Shown: positions 34,223-45,083, numbered from the stretch's first letter. The stretch is 64,000 nucleotides of DNA from Paenibacillus sp. PL91 (GCF_012935325.2 NZ_JABBYG020000002.1:186001-250000); one strand, 5' to 3'. Notes: generated by a model from the sequence alone, not told the origin. A program made the numbers and translations.

Positions 34223-36847
34223 TCACCTCTCTACCGATTCCATGACAAACGCTTCGATCGTATCTCCTTCACGAACATCGTTGTAACGGTCAAGTGTAAT
34301 ACCGCACTCGTAGCCTTGTGCTACCTCTTTCGCATCATCCTTGAAGCGCTTGAGGGATTCGATCTTACCTGTAAAGACGACAATGCCGCCACGGATAAGA
34401 CGAGCTTCCGCGTTACGAGTGATTTTACCGGATGTGATCATACAGCCTGCAATCGCGCCAACCTTCGTAACTTTAAATACGTTGCGAACCTCGGCATGAC
34501 CGATAACAACCTCTTTGAAGATCGGATCAAGCATGCCCTTCATCGCTTGCTCAATCTCATCGATGACATTGTAGATGACGCGGTGCATACGCACGTCAAC
34601 CTTCTCTTGTGCAATCGTTGCTTCAGCTTGAGGATCTGGACGAACGTTAAAGCCGATAACGATCGCGTTGGATGCCGATGCCAAAATGATGTCGGATTCC
34701 GTAATCGCGCCTACACCGCTATGGATGATTTTTACGCGTACGCCTTCGATGTCGATTTTCCCGAGCGATCCTTTAAGTGCTTCTGACGAGCCTTGAACGT
34801 CGGATTTGATAATAACGTTCAGGTCTTTAATTTCACCATCTTTGATATGGTTATACAGATCATCAAGCGTTACGCGTGTATTGGCACCCATATCCGATTG
34901 ACGCTGTTTAATGGAACGACGGTCAGCGATAGCACGTGCCTTACGCTCATCCTCGAATACCATGAACGGATCGCCGGCTTGCGGAACTTCCGTTAAGCCA
35001 GTAATTTCTACAGGCGTAGAAGGACCCGCTTCTTTTAAACGGCGGCCTTTGTCATTAACCATTGCTCTGATACGGCCAAAGCAGTTTCCTGCAACGAAAG
35101 CATCGCCGATTTTTAGTGTTCCGTGCTGTACGAGAATACGTGCAACAGGACCTTTGCCTTTATCAAGCTCAGCTTCAATAACAGTCGCGCGAGCGCGTTT
35201 GTTAGGGTTGGCTTTGTAGTCATTTACCTCTGCAACGAGCAAGATCATTTCGAGAAGACCTTCAAGACCAATTCTTTGCTTAGCGGAAACTTCAACGAAA
35301 ATCGTATCGCCGCCCCACTCTTCTGGAACGAGCTCATATTCAGTCATCTCTTGCTTGATTTTGTCAGCATTTGCTTCCGGCTTATCGATTTTGTTAACAG
35401 CAACGATAATTGGAACGCCAGCAGCTTTCGCATGGTTAATTGCTTCTACCGTTTGCGGCATAATGCCGTCATCGGCTGCTACGACGATAATGGTAATATC
35501 CGTTACCTGTGCACCACGGGCACGCATAAGCGTAAACGCTTCGTGACCTGGCGTATCTAGGAACGTAATTTTTTTATGGTTGATTTCAACTTGGTAAGCA
35601 CCGATATGCTGAGTAATACCGCCGGCTTCTCCGCCTGTTACGTTCGTTTTGCGAATCGCATCAAGCAAAGTTGTTTTACCGTGGTCAACGTGACCCATGA
35701 TGGTAACAACCGGTGGACGTGATACCAAATCTTCGTCTTCGTCGGATTCTTCAACCGTTTCGAAGGAATCTTCCTCTACAGGAATTTTCACTTCAACTTC
35801 AACACCGTAATCCGTAGCGATCAAATGGATTGCATCCATATCGATTTCTTGGTTGATTGTAGCCATAACGCCTAGGAAGATCAGTTTTTTGATAACTTCT
35901 GATGCATCCTTATGGAGCAATTTAGCTAATTCGCCAACCGTCATCGTGCCGCGAACGATAATCTTTTTAGGTGTGTTGTCAATTTTCTCGCGAGGCGGTT
36001 GTTGTTGGAATTTGCCGCCGCGGCCTTTTTGACCACGGTTGTTGTTTCCTCTATAGCCGCCGCCAGGCTTGCCGTCTTCAAAACGCTTTTGGCCTGGTCT
36101 TGTATTTTTATTGTCATTGCCGCGCGCTTGCCCTTGCGCAGGCTTGGAATCGAAGCGGCTTTGTCCTGATGGTGCCGGACGGCTGCTGCTTGCAGAAGTG
36201 CTTGGACGGTTAGTTGAATTTCCTTGGCCGCCTTGAGCTGGACGATTTTGTCCAGAAGATGCCGGACGGTTATTTTGACCGCCTTGCCCTTGACTTGGAC
36301 GGCTTGAGCCCGCGCCTTGGCTTGGGCGATTTCCTTGTCCGCCTTGTCCTTGGCTCGGACGGCTTGCGTTAGAGCTTCCTTGGGAAGGACGGTTGTTGCT
36401 GGATTGTTGCGCAGGACGATTCGTTGATTGTTGCGTCGCTGCTGGTCGTTGTTCGGTTTGGTTGGTTTGTGGTTTCGTATTAATAGAATTCATAGGCCCC
36501 TGTCTGTCTTGATTCGTATTTTTGTTTTCCTGTACTGGTGTAAGCTTTCGTTCTTGCTGCTGCGGCTGCTGCGATTGCGGCCGATTTGCAGATGTTTGAG
36601 CGGAGGATACAGACACGCTTGTCGTTTCCTGTGCCCGCTTGGCAGCTGCATTTTGTTTAATGTTGCGGAAAAAGCCTTCGACCTTGTTTACCATCTCATT
36701 TTCCATGACACTCATATGGTTATTGACCGGTAAATCAAGTCGTTTAAGAATCGTAATGATTTCTTTGCTGCTCATATTAAGTGACTTGGCATACTCGTAA
36801 ACGCGCAGCTTATCTTTATTGTCCTTGCTGTCTTGTTTATTGTCCAA
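34223..36847 (-). CDS. infB: Translation initiation factor IF-2
   Basis: GTPase that recruits fMet-tRNA and joins ribosomal subunits. 874 residues: N-terminal IF2_N helix region ([21 protein letters not shown]), a long low-complexity stretch (about 75-290) rich in Gln, Ser, Pro, Gly and Arg with recurring [14 protein letters not shown] units, a second IF2_N-like segment near 300-345, the G domain with GHVDHGKTT near 380 and NKIDKP near 485, then domains II-IV. The start is TTG 36845-36847 behind GGAGGTGG. It overlaps ylxQ by 11 nt. The low-complexity linker is poorly conserved and varies in length among species. Confidence 0.96.
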   Translation of the reverse strand: MDNKQDSKDNKDKLRVYEYAKSLNMSSKEIITILKRLDLPVNNHMSVMENEMVNKVEGFFRNIKQNAAAKRAQETTSVSVSSAQTSANRPQSQQPQQQERKLTPVQENKNTNQDRQGPMNSINTKPQTNQTEQRPAATQQSTNRPAQQSSNNRPSQGSSNASRPSQGQGGQGNRPSQGAGSSRPSQGQGGQNNRPASSGQNRPAQGGQGNSTNRPSTSASSSRPAPSGQSRFDSKPAQGQARGNDNKNTRPGQKRFEDGKPGGGYRGNNNRGQKGRGGKFQQQPPREKIDNTPKKIIVRGTMTVGELAKLLHKDASEVIKKLIFLGVMATINQEIDMDAIHLIATDYGVEVEVKIPVEEDSFETVEESDEDEDLVSRPPVVTIMGHVDHGKTTLLDAIRKTNVTGGEAGGITQHIGAYQVEINHKKITFLDTPGHEAFTLMRARGAQVTDITIIVVAADDGIMPQTVEAINHAKAAGVPIIVAVNKIDKPEANADKIKQEMTEYELVPEEWGGDTIFVEVSAKQRIGLEGLLEMILLVAEVNDYKANPNKRARATVIEAELDKGKGPVARILVQHGTLKIGDAFVAGNCFGRIRAMVNDKGRRLKEAGPSTPVEITGLTEVPQAGDPFMVFEDERKARAIADRRSIKQRQSDMGANTRVTLDDLYNHIKDGEIKDLNVIIKSDVQGSSEALKGSLGKIDIEGVRVKIIHSGVGAITESDIILASASNAIVIGFNVRPDPQAEATIAQEKVDVRMHRVIYNVIDEIEQAMKGMLDPIFKEVVIGHAEVRNVFKVTKVGAIAGCMITSGKITRNAEARLIRGGIVVFTGKIESLKRFKDDAKEVAQGYECGITLDRYNDVREGDTIEAFVMESVER

Positions 36848-37169
36848 TATGATCCACCTCCGTATTATGGCTCAGATGACTCGCAATCATTTTTCCGAAT
36901 TGTGCATCGGTTACCGCTAGTACAACCCGTTCGGGCTTACCAATCGCCTTTCCTAGTTGCTCACGGTCGAATGCTTCGGCGAGTTGTATCCCGTAGGTGT
37001 TGCATTTGTCACGAAATTTTTTCTTCGTATTTTCTGAAGCATCTCCTGCAAGGATAACGAGATGCACTTTATTATTTCTCACAGCCTTGAGTACAATCTC
37101 ATCGCCTGTAATCAGCTTGCCGGCTCGCATAGCCATGCCCAGCTGTGATAAGCTCTTATTCTGCTTCAT
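36837..37169 (-). CDS. ylxQ: YlxQ, L7Ae-family RNA-binding protein
   Basis: 110-residue L7Ae/L30e/S12e/Gadd45-fold protein, predicted to bind kink-turn RNA; its target is unclear. It shows [42 protein letters not shown] and [17 protein letters not shown]. It overlaps rnpM by 14 nt upstream and infB by 11 nt downstream, so the three genes are tightly coupled. The nusA-ylxR-ylxQ-infB order is that of most Firmicutes. Confidence 0.92.
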   Translation of the reverse strand: MKQNKSLSQLGMAMRAGKLITGDEIVLKAVRNNKVHLVILAGDASENTKKKFRDKCNTYGIQLAEAFDREQLGKAIGKPERVVLAVTDAQFGKMIASHLSHNTEVDHIGQ

Positions 37170-37470
37170 CGCTTATCAGCTCCTTGCCGGCAATAAACTG
37201 CTCCTCAACCGCTACAAAATCCTTCTCGAGCTGATCATAAATATGATCTCCCACATGCTGCTTCAACGCTCGATCGAGTGCCTTGGATTTCTTTGCTAAT
37301 TTAAAGCAGCTCACTTTACCGCACAAATACGCGCCGCGGCCCGCTTTTTTGCCTGTCAGGTCAATTTGCACCTCTTCGGCCGGTGTCCGCACAATCCGAA
37401 TGAGTTCCTTCTTCGGCATCATCTCCTGACAAGCGACGCATTTGCGAAGCGGTACTTTTCTCGGTCTCAT
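37156..37470 (-). CDS. rnpM: YlxR/RnpM, RNase P modulator
   Basis: Small RNA-binding protein of the YlxR family. The B. subtilis protein has been described as an RNase P modulator that binds the RNase P RNA. The 104 residues include PLRKCVACQEMMPKKELIRIVRTP with two cysteines, and GRGAYLCGKVSCFKLAKK with two more, forming the expected four-Cys arrangement. ATG 37470 follows GAGGGG. It sits between nusA and ylxQ. Confidence 0.9.
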   Translation of the reverse strand: MRPRKVPLRKCVACQEMMPKKELIRIVRTPAEEVQIDLTGKKAGRGAYLCGKVSCFKLAKKSKALDRALKQHVGDHIYDQLEKDFVAVEEQFIAGKELISDEAE

Positions 37471-37511
37471 TGTACACCCCTCCTCTGCCAGCTGAATTGA
37501 CGCTTAACGAA

Positions 37512-38609
37512 TTAATCGATGGAAACCGAGTCCTGGTGCATGATCGTCGTCAAAGATTTCGGACGGCCATACTCCTGCTCCGCTTGAGTCTCGCTCTTGA
37601 TGTCGATCTTCCAGCCAGTAAGCTTAGCAGCAAGCCTAGCATTCTGGCCTTTAATGCCGATCGCTAGCGACAACTGGTAGTCTGGAACGATAACTCTTGC
37701 CATCTTCTCTTGTTCGAATACGATAACCTCAAGCACCTTGGACGGGCTGAGCGCATTCGCAACATATTCATCCACGCTTTCAGACCAACGAACGATATCA
37801 ATTTTCTCGCCTTTAAGCTCGTTTACGATCGTCTGAACGCGCAGTCCCTTTTGTCCAACACAGGATCCGACTGGATCAACCTCAGAGTTGCGGGAATGTA
37901 CAGCAATTTTCGAGCGGAAGCCTGCTTCGCGAGCAACCGAACGAATTTCCACGACTCCGTCATAGATTTCAGGCACTTCAAGCTCGAACAGTCGTTTCAA
38001 TAGACCAGGATGGGTACGGGACAAAATAATTTGCGGTCCCTTGGTCGTATTTTCGACTTTCGTAATATAAGACTTCACGCGGTCGCCATGCTTAAACTTA
38101 TCGGTAGGCATCAGCTCAGTAAGCGGCAAAACAGCCTCTACCTTGCCAAGGTCAACGAATAGGTTGCGAACATCTTGACGCTGAACGATACCGTTCACGA
38201 TATCTTCCTCTTTATCGATAAAAGCGTTATAGATCAGTCCGCGCTCAGCTTCGCGTATGCGCTGCGTCACAACCTGCTTCGCTGTTTGCGCAGCGATGCG
38301 GCCGAAGTCACGCGGCGTTACTTCAATATCCGCAATATCATCCAGTTGATAATGAGGGTTGATTTCTCTAGAAGCCTCTACTGTAATTTCCAGACGTGGG
38401 TCCAGCACCTCATCAACAACGGTCTTGCGGGCATATACTTTAATAACGCCAGTGTGGCGATTGATATCGACACGCACATTTTGCGCGGTATTGAAATTTC
38501 TTTTGTAGCTGGAGATAAGCGCCGCTTCAATAGCCTCCAATAGGACATCCTTGGTAATTCCCTTATCTCTTTCTATTTCCTGTAACGCTTCAATAAAATC
38601 CATGCTCAT
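37512..38609 (-). CDS. nusA: Transcription termination/antitermination protein NusA
   Basis: Binds RNA polymerase and nascent RNA and promotes pausing and intrinsic termination. 365 residues: N-terminal RNAP-binding domain (about 1-125), S1 (about 135-200), KH1 (about 230-275, [19 protein letters not shown]) and KH2 (about 300-345, [18 protein letters not shown]). It lacks the acidic repeats of E. coli NusA, as usual in Firmicutes. The start is the first of two close ATGs, with GGGGGA upstream; the second ATG (38603) is possible. Confidence 0.96.
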   Translation of the reverse strand: MSMDFIEALQEIERDKGITKDVLLEAIEAALISSYKRNFNTAQNVRVDINRHTGVIKVYARKTVVDEVLDPRLEITVEASREINPHYQLDDIADIEVTPRDFGRIAAQTAKQVVTQRIREAERGLIYNAFIDKEEDIVNGIVQRQDVRNLFVDLGKVEAVLPLTELMPTDKFKHGDRVKSYITKVENTTKGPQIILSRTHPGLLKRLFELEVPEIYDGVVEIRSVAREAGFRSKIAVHSRNSEVDPVGSCVGQKGLRVQTIVNELKGEKIDIVRWSESVDEYVANALSPSKVLEVIVFEQEKMARVIVPDYQLSLAIGIKGQNARLAAKLTGWKIDIKSETQAEQEYGRPKSLTTIMHQDSVSID

Positions 38610-38647
38610 TGGACTGGATTTCCCCCTTTCAATATAGAAAACGAATA

Positions 38648-39109
38648 TTAGAACACGATAGCGAGTCTAGCGCCGGCTACCTTGGCATAAGGAATGGTGT
38701 ATTCCTTCTTGCCTGTACGGACAACCGCATTTTCCCCGTCAAATGAAAGTAGCAGCCCTTCAAATTCTTTAGCGCCGCTAATCGGTTCATATGTCGTTAT
38801 GTAAACGTGTTTACCGATTGCTTTACGTACATCCTCTTCCTTCTTGAGCGGTCTTTCTGCTCCCGGAGAAGATACCTCTAGAAAATAAGCGTCAGTTACT
38901 GGATCGTTCTTATCCAGCTGCTCGCTCATAAATTCGCTGATACGGCCGCAGTCGTCGATATCGATGCCGCCTTCTTTATCCACGAATATGCGAAGGAAAT
39001 AGTTGCTGCCTTCTTTGACATACTCAATATCAACTAGTTCAAATCCATTACTGCTGAGGTATGGCAGAACCATTTCCTGGACGGCAGCTTTGATTTTGGA
39101 AATACTCAA
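38648..39109 (-). CDS. rimP: Ribosome maturation factor RimP
   Basis: 153-residue factor for early 30S assembly, binding S12 on the pre-30S. It shows VDIEYVKEGSNYFLRIFVDKEGGIDIDDC, YFLEVSSPGAERPLKKEEDV and a C-terminal SH3-like domain. The start is TTG 39107-39109 behind AGGAGGTCAAC. First gene of the rimP-nusA-rnpM-ylxQ-infB-rbfA-nrnA-truB-ribF operon, behind a promoter and a leader hairpin. Confidence 0.95.
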   Translation of the reverse strand: MSISKIKAAVQEMVLPYLSSNGFELVDIEYVKEGSNYFLRIFVDKEGGIDIDDCGRISEFMSEQLDKNDPVTDAYFLEVSSPGAERPLKKEEDVRKAIGKHVYITTYEPISGAKEFEGLLLSFDGENAVVRTGKKEYTIPYAKVAGARLAIVF

Positions 39110-39149
39110 ATTCAGTTGACCTCCTGTTTATACGCACTATGCCATTTTG

Positions 39150-39187
39150 CCATTTACAAAACGTAAAGAGTGGGTTTCCCCACTCTT
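39150..39187 (-). terminator. Hairpin in the rimP-nusA leader (polC terminator or attenuator)
   Basis: Eight-bp stem AGAGTGGG (39167-39174) with CCCACTCT (39179-39186) closed by a GAAA tetraloop on the minus strand and followed by TTTACGTTTTG. Because it lies downstream of the operon promoter, it can both end polC transcripts and attenuate the nusA operon, which would suit NusA feedback. Confidence 0.6.
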
Positions 39188-39224
39188 CTGCATCAAAGTC
39201 TTTATCATCATCATTGCCAGAAAA

Positions 39225-39253
39225 ATTATAACATAACCGCACTATAGTGACAA
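39225..39253 (-). promoter_or_regulatory. Strong sigma-A promoter of the rimP-nusA-infB operon
   Basis: TTGTCA (39248-39253), 17-nt spacer, TATAAT (39225-39230) with an extended TGT just upstream of the -10, on the minus strand. Confidence 0.85.
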
Positions 39254-39278
39254 GAAATCTTTTCTAACAGGCCTTCTT

Positions 39279-42200
39279 CTAAAAGAGCGAAAGCTGGTTG
39301 GATTCTGGCAATCCACGGAAGCATCCCATGTTGCCGAGCACCTCTACAATCGTCTTTGTCGCCTTCGATTTCATCTGGAAATCCTCGATTGACAGATACT
39401 CGCCATCGTCTCTCGAAGCTGCAATGTTGCGTGCCGCATTATCGCCAATACCAGCAATTGCAGCAAATGGCGGGATAAGCGAATCGCCGTCTACAAGAAA
39501 CTTCGTCGCGTCGGAACGGTACAGGTCAATTGGCTTAAAGGAGAAGCCTCTGGCCGTCATTTCAAGCGACATTTCCAGCTGGGACACCATGTTTTTCTCT
39601 TTCGGCAGCGCATTAAAGCCTTTCGCTTCAATTTCGATCAGCTTCCGCAGGATCGCATCGTACCCTTGGCATAGCAGCTCTAAATCAAAATCGTCCGCGC
39701 GGACGGTAAAGTAAGTTGCATAGTACTCAATCGGATAATAAAGCTTGAAGTAGGCCGTACGAACAGCGGAAATGACATAGGCTGCAGCATGTGCTTTCGG
39801 GAACATGTACTCGATGCGAAGGCAAGAATCAATATACCACTGAGGCACCTTGCACCGCTTCATCTCATCAATCCACTCCGGCGTGAGCCCTTTGCCTTTA
39901 CGAACGCTTTCCGTAATTTTGAACGCCAAGCCTGCATCCATACCCGCTTTGTAAATCAGGAATAGCATAATGTCATCCCGGCAGCCGATTACGGTCTTAA
40001 TATTGCAGGTGCCGTTCTTGATTAGCTCCTGCGCATTTCCGAGCCAAACGCCCGTACCATGCGACAAGCCGGAAATTTGCAGCAAATCCGCAAAGGAGGA
40101 AGGCTGCGTTTCCTGAAGCATTTGCCGTACGAACTTGGTTCCCATCTCGGGAACCCCATATGTCGCTACCGAAGAACGTATTTTTTCACCTGGGATGTTG
40201 AGCGCATTGGTCGAGTTGAACATGCTCATCACTTTAGGGTCGTTCATCGGAATGCTTGTTGGATCAACGCCAGTCAAATCCTGCAGCATCCGCATCATAG
40301 TCGGATCATCATGACCGAGAATATCGAGCTTAAGCAAGTTTTCATCAAAAGCATGATAGTCGAAGTGGGTCGTCATCCATTCGGCATTGACATCATCCGC
40401 CGGGTATTGAACAGGCGTAATATCCTCTACTTCAATATAGTCGGGAACGACGACAATACCGCCGGGATGCTGTCCCGTACTCCGCTTCACGCCGGTACAG
40501 CCGCTGGCAAGCCTTGCGAGCTCTGCTCCGCGCCATTTTTTGCTATGCTCTTCTTCGAATTTCTTAGCGAAACCATAAGCTGTTTTTTCGGCTACCGTAC
40601 CGATTGTTCCTGCACGAAACACGCTCTTATCGCCAAACAATACCTTTGTATAGTTATGGGCAATAGGCTGATAATCACCCGAAAAGTTAAGATCGATATC
40701 GGGAACTTTATCGCCTTTAAAGCCAAGGAACGTTTCAAACGGGATATCCTGCCCTTCGCCCTTCATCGGCTTCTCGCACTTCGGACATAGCTTGTCCGGC
40801 AAATCGAAGCCGCTCGGAATGCTTCCGTCCAAAAACCATTCGCTATGGCGGCATTCCGGGTTTTTGCACAAGTAATGGGCCGGCAGCGGATTAACCTCGG
40901 AAATGCCGAGGAACGTAGCTACAACCGAAGATCCAACCGAACCCCTTGAACCGACCAGATAACCATCTGCATTCGATTTTTTAACGAGCTTCTCGGATAT
41001 GAGATAGTTGGCGGAAAATTTAAATTTAATGATCGGAATAAGTTCTTTCTCCAAACGGTCGATAACGACCTGCGGCAAGTCCTCGCCATACATCGACTTT
41101 GCTGTGTCATAGCAGGTGTTGCGGATCTCTTCATCCGCTCCTTCTATATTTGGCGCGAACAGTCCTGTCGGGAACATATCATAAGGCTCAAAACGATCAG
41201 CAAGCTCAATCGTATTCGTTACGACAACTTCCTTCGCTCTTGCTTCACCGAGAAAAGCAAATTCCTCCAGCATCTCTTCCGTCGTGCGGAAATGTGCGTC
41301 AGGCTTGCGAATACTCTTCAGCGGGCTAAAGCCCGTAATGCCGTGGATCGTAATATCCCGGTACATTTTGTCCCGCGGATTCAAATAATGGACGTTCCCT
41401 GTTGCGATTACCGGCTTGCTAAGCTCATCTCCGATTTGACAGATGCGGCGATGCGCCTGCTCAATCTCGGCACGGCTGCCGACTAGCCCCTTCTCAACCA
41501 AGTGCATATAAAAATCAATCGGTTGAATTTCAAGGACATCATAAAACCGGGCAACCTCCAACGCTTCTTCGTATGATTTGTTCAATACCGTCTCGAAAAA
41601 TTCGCCCTTCTCACAGCCGGAAATAACGAGCAATCCTTCTCTGAGCTCGACGAGCTTGCTCTTCGGAATGGTGGCAACACGCTTAAAATGTTTGGTATGA
41701 GAGATGGAAATAAGTTTGAATAAATTTTTCTTGCCGACCGCATTTAGTGCGTAAATATTGCTATGGAAAGGACGTGAATTCGATAAGTCAATGCCGACAT
41801 AGTCATTCAACTGATGCAGATTCGTAATATTTCGCTCAGCCGCATCAGCAATCAAGCCGTAAAGCACGCCGCCAAGTGCAAGTGAGTCATCGACCGCCCG
41901 GTGATGGTTCTCTAGGCTGACCTTATATTTATCTGCCAAAGTATTCAAACGATGATTTTTGAGCGTCGGAAAAATAAACCGAGCCAGCTCAAGCGTATCG
42001 AGTACCGGATTTTTAACCTCAGGCATGCCAAATGCTTTGCAGTTAGCTTGAATGAAGCCGATATCGAACCGCGCATTATGCGCAACGAGAATATCATCGC
42101 CTATGAAATCGATAAATTCACGAAGCATCGGTTCGATCTCGGGCTGCCCTTTTACCATATCATCATTGATGTTGGTCAACTGCTGGATATGATAAGGAAT

Positions 42201-43586
42201 CTTCTCATGAGGGTCAATGAGCGTCGAGAAACGATCAATTTCCTTCCCGTCACGCATTTTCACCCCTGCAAGCTCGATGATTTTGTTGTTGATAACCGAT
42301 AAACCTGTCGTCTCTATATCGAAAACAATATAGGTTGCAGTCGCAAGAGGCTCTGGCCTGGACTGCAGCACCATCGGAACCGCATCGTTAACGATATTGG
42401 CTTCCACGCCGAAAAGCATCTTGATGCCGTGTTTTTTTGCCGCTTTGTTCGCGTCCGGATAACATTGCACATTGCTGTGATCGGTTACCGCAATTGCCTT
42501 ATGACCCCATTTGGCAGCCGTCTTCACATAAACGTCTACTGGCGTCACCGCATCCATTGCGCTCATTGTCGTGTGTAGATGGAACTCGACGCGCTTCTCC
42601 TCAGCCTTATCCATACGATCTGGAGGAGATTTTACTTCATGCAGATCATTAGGCATCATTACGAGCTCAGGTTCCTGCATAAAGCGGTCATATTCGATCC
42701 GCCCGCGCGCTTTGACCCATTTGCCGTTGGCAAGCTGGCTCAATATTTTGACGTCGTCCTTTGTTTTGGCGAACATCTTCATCGCGATGGAATCCGAGAA
42801 ATCAGTCACATTAAATGTAAAGAGCGTGCTGCCGTTGCGGAGCTCCTTCACATCGAGACCAAATACGGCGCCTTGCACCGTAATTTTCTTTTCTTCCTCG
42901 ATGATATTCATCAAAGGCACAGGCTCTTCGCGAATATCGTAACCAACTGCGAGCCTAATTTCAGCCTCATCCACAAGCTCAGATTCGGATTGCGAGTTAG
43001 CCATCAGCTCCTGCACGTACTCACGCTCTTCCTGCACGATCCGAAGGGCGTATTCGTCCAAAATTTCTTGCCTTGACTCACTCATGATCATCTTCACTTT
43101 GCATGCGCGCTGAAAATATTGATTATAAAATCGGATGATTTCATCGTCTAAACGTTTCTTGCGAGCAAGCTCCAGCCCCGTATTATCGAGCAACGATAGC
43201 GTAAGCACATCGCCTTCTACCGTAATGCTGGCTTTTTGAAGCCAACCGTTAACGGATGCGATCTCGCGCTGAGCCCACTCCATAAATAAACCCCAGTATT
43301 GCAAAACAATCGATTCCGTCTCGACCACAGGGTCATAAACGAATATAAATGATACCGCAGCGATATGCTCGAACTTCATTCGAGCCGCTTGGCATAGACC
43401 ATTATAGGCCTGTAAAGGCACCATGGACGTTTTGCGGATGCAAAACGTCCATTCCCGGTTACTGTTGCTGACGATAACTTGATCAATATAACCATCTTGA
43501 AAATAGGTTTGTATAAGTTCCTGCGGCAGCTCCGTCTGCTGTAAAAGCATCTCGAAGCGCTGCCGTTTGTCAGCGGTTTGGCTCAT
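39279..43586 (-). CDS. polC: DNA polymerase III PolC-type alpha subunit
   Basis: Replicative polymerase of low-GC Gram-positives. 1435 residues in order: N-terminal domains and OB fold (about 1-330), a PHP domain (HLHTTMSAMDAVTPVDV near 335) split by an inserted DEDD 3'-5' exonuclease (FDIETTG near 422, AHNARFDIGF near 505), the rest of PHP, a polymerase core with a zinc module (CKNPECRHSEW ... CPKCEKPMK near 905-935) and the palm PDIDLNFSGDYQ near 955, then HhH. Length and order are typical. ATG 43584-43586 follows AAGGAGTGG. It follows proS. Confidence 0.97.
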   Translation of the reverse strand: MSQTADKRQRFEMLLQQTELPQELIQTYFQDGYIDQVIVSNSNREWTFCIRKTSMVPLQAYNGLCQAARMKFEHIAAVSFIFVYDPVVETESIVLQYWGLFMEWAQREIASVNGWLQKASITVEGDVLTLSLLDNTGLELARKKRLDDEIIRFYNQYFQRACKVKMIMSESRQEILDEYALRIVQEEREYVQELMANSQSESELVDEAEIRLAVGYDIREEPVPLMNIIEEEKKITVQGAVFGLDVKELRNGSTLFTFNVTDFSDSIAMKMFAKTKDDVKILSQLANGKWVKARGRIEYDRFMQEPELVMMPNDLHEVKSPPDRMDKAEEKRVEFHLHTTMSAMDAVTPVDVYVKTAAKWGHKAIAVTDHSNVQCYPDANKAAKKHGIKMLFGVEANIVNDAVPMVLQSRPEPLATATYIVFDIETTGLSVINNKIIELAGVKMRDGKEIDRFSTLIDPHEKIPYHIQQLTNINDDMVKGQPEIEPMLREFIDFIGDDILVAHNARFDIGFIQANCKAFGMPEVKNPVLDTLELARFIFPTLKNHRLNTLADKYKVSLENHHRAVDDSLALGGVLYGLIADAAERNITNLHQLNDYVGIDLSNSRPFHSNIYALNAVGKKNLFKLISISHTKHFKRVATIPKSKLVELREGLLVISGCEKGEFFETVLNKSYEEALEVARFYDVLEIQPIDFYMHLVEKGLVGSRAEIEQAHRRICQIGDELSKPVIATGNVHYLNPRDKMYRDITIHGITGFSPLKSIRKPDAHFRTTEEMLEEFAFLGEARAKEVVVTNTIELADRFEPYDMFPTGLFAPNIEGADEEIRNTCYDTAKSMYGEDLPQVVIDRLEKELIPIIKFKFSANYLISEKLVKKSNADGYLVGSRGSVGSSVVATFLGISEVNPLPAHYLCKNPECRHSEWFLDGSIPSGFDLPDKLCPKCEKPMKGEGQDIPFETFLGFKGDKVPDIDLNFSGDYQPIAHNYTKVLFGDKSVFRAGTIGTVAEKTAYGFAKKFEEEHSKKWRGAELARLASGCTGVKRSTGQHPGGIVVVPDYIEVEDITPVQYPADDVNAEWMTTHFDYHAFDENLLKLDILGHDDPTMMRMLQDLTGVDPTSIPMNDPKVMSMFNSTNALNIPGEKIRSSVATYGVPEMGTKFVRQMLQETQPSSFADLLQISGLSHGTGVWLGNAQELIKNGTCNIKTVIGCRDDIMLFLIYKAGMDAGLAFKITESVRKGKGLTPEWIDEMKRCKVPQWYIDSCLRIEYMFPKAHAAAYVISAVRTAYFKLYYPIEYYATYFTVRADDFDLELLCQGYDAILRKLIEIEAKGFNALPKEKNMVSQLEMSLEMTARGFSFKPIDLYRSDATKFLVDGDSLIPPFAAIAGIGDNAARNIAASRDDGEYLSIEDFQMKSKATKTIVEVLGNMGCFRGLPESNQLSLF

Positions 43587-43628
43587 GAAACTCCACTCCT
43601 TAAGATCCGAACCGAGCTACTTCAGTTC

Positions 43629-45077
43629 TTAATAAGCACGTGCAAATACGACTGTATGTTTAGACTCATCGCCGCATACGAGACATGTGCTCTTATGCGT
43701 AGATGGTTCGAACGGGATATTGCGGCTTGTTGCCCCTGTTTCTTCCTTAACCTGCTTCTCGCAAGCTGCAGATCCGCACCAGCCTGCCTCTACGAAGCCG
43801 CGCTGCTCCTCAAGGAAGCTCTTCATTTCATCAAGGGAATCAACCGAACGCGAGTTATCGATACGGAACTGCTTCGCGCGGTTGTACATTTCCTGATGCG
43901 TTTCTTCGAGCATCGCTTCAACCTCGGCAATTAGATTCGCTTGCTGTACTACGCGCTTTTCGCCTGTAATACGTGAAACGAGTACCACTTGTCCGTTCTC
44001 CATGTCACGCGGTCCAAGCTCCAGGCGAAGCGGAACGCCGCGCATCTCATACTCGTTGAACTTCCAGCCCGGGCTGACGTCTGCGCGGTCGTCTACACGA
44101 ACCCGAACGCCTGCTTTTTTGAGCTCGGCATACAGCTCGTCAACACGGCCGACAACCTGCTCGCGCATTTTCGCCGGACCGATCGGAATCATGATCACTT
44201 GGGTAGGTGCCACCTTTGGCGGCAGCGCAAGGCCGCGATCATCGCCATGAACCATAATTAGCGCGCCAATTAGCCTTGTGCTTACGCCCCAAGATGTCGT
44301 ATGCGCGAATTGCAATGTATTTTCACGATCAAGAAATTTGATATCAAATGCGACTGCAAATTTTGTGCCGAGATAATGAGAGGTTCCGGCTTGAACAGCC
44401 TTCCCGTCCTTCATCATCGCTTCAATGGAATAGGTATCTACAGCACCCGCGAAGCGCTCAGATGGCGTTTTCTCGCCTTTAATGACAGGGATAGCGAGAA
44501 ACTCCTCGACAAACTGAGTATACACATCGAGCATTTGCATCGTCTCTTGACGAGCTTCCTCTTCCGTCTCATGAGCGGTATGGCCTTCCTGCCACAAAAA
44601 TTCGCTTGTGCGCAGGAAAGGCATCGTCCGTTTCTCCCATCGAACGACGTTTGCCCATTGGTTAATGAGCAAAGGAAGATCACGATATGATTGAATCCAC
44701 TTCGAATACATATGGCCGAACATCGTTTCCGATGTTGGACGGATAGCAAGACGTTCTTCCAGCTTCTCCCCCGCCGCTTCCGTTACCCACGGCAGCTCCG
44801 GATTAAAGCCTTCAACATGCTCTTTCTCCTTCTGGAAAAAGCTCTCCGGAATGAATAGCGGGAAATAAGCATTGCGATGGCCCGTTTCTTTAAAGCGGCG
44901 GTCAAGGTCACGCTGAATATTTTCCCAAAGCTCATAGCCTTCCGGGCGGAACACGATACAGCCCCGCACCGGTGAGTAATCCATAAGCTCAGCTTTTTTA
45001 ATAACATCAATATACCATCTGGAGAAATCTTCGCTTTGCGGCGTAATTTCTGTAACAAATTGTTTATCCTTAGACAT
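43629..45077 (-). CDS. proS: Prolyl-tRNA synthetase, type 3 (archaeal/eukaryotic-like)
   Basis: Charges tRNA-Pro. At 482 residues it is the short form without the editing INS domain and with the extra C-terminal domain of type-3 ProRS. It shows RGCIVFRPEGYELWENIQ, class II motif 2 (FLRTSEFLWQEGHTAHETEEEA), the motif 3 region with GDDRGLALPP, and a C-terminal Cys-rich module (WCGSAACE ... CLVCGDE, about 430-475) ending in a Tyr like other type-3 enzymes. B. subtilis has the roughly 560-residue bacterial type at this same rasP-proS-polC position, so the locus seems to have had its enzyme type replaced. ATG follows AGGGGAATAG. Confidence 0.94.
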   Translation of the reverse strand: MSKDKQFVTEITPQSEDFSRWYIDVIKKAELMDYSPVRGCIVFRPEGYELWENIQRDLDRRFKETGHRNAYFPLFIPESFFQKEKEHVEGFNPELPWVTEAAGEKLEERLAIRPTSETMFGHMYSKWIQSYRDLPLLINQWANVVRWEKRTMPFLRTSEFLWQEGHTAHETEEEARQETMQMLDVYTQFVEEFLAIPVIKGEKTPSERFAGAVDTYSIEAMMKDGKAVQAGTSHYLGTKFAVAFDIKFLDRENTLQFAHTTSWGVSTRLIGALIMVHGDDRGLALPPKVAPTQVIMIPIGPAKMREQVVGRVDELYAELKKAGVRVRVDDRADVSPGWKFNEYEMRGVPLRLELGPRDMENGQVVLVSRITGEKRVVQQANLIAEVEAMLEETHQEMYNRAKQFRIDNSRSVDSLDEMKSFLEEQRGFVEAGWCGSAACEKQVKEETGATSRNIPFEPSTHKSTCLVCGDESKHTVVFARAY

Positions 45078-45083
45078 GAGCGA

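Noticed and set aside
36235..36420. Tandem-repeat element inside infB
   Set aside because: The repeated CCTTGGC/GGACGG-like bases encode the low-complexity linker of IF-2 in frame; such linkers are normal and need no mobile element.
40059..40790. 243-codon open frame on the plus strand
   Set aside because: Fully antisense to the well-supported polC, with no ribosome binding site and no recognisable protein features; a shadow of polC codon use.
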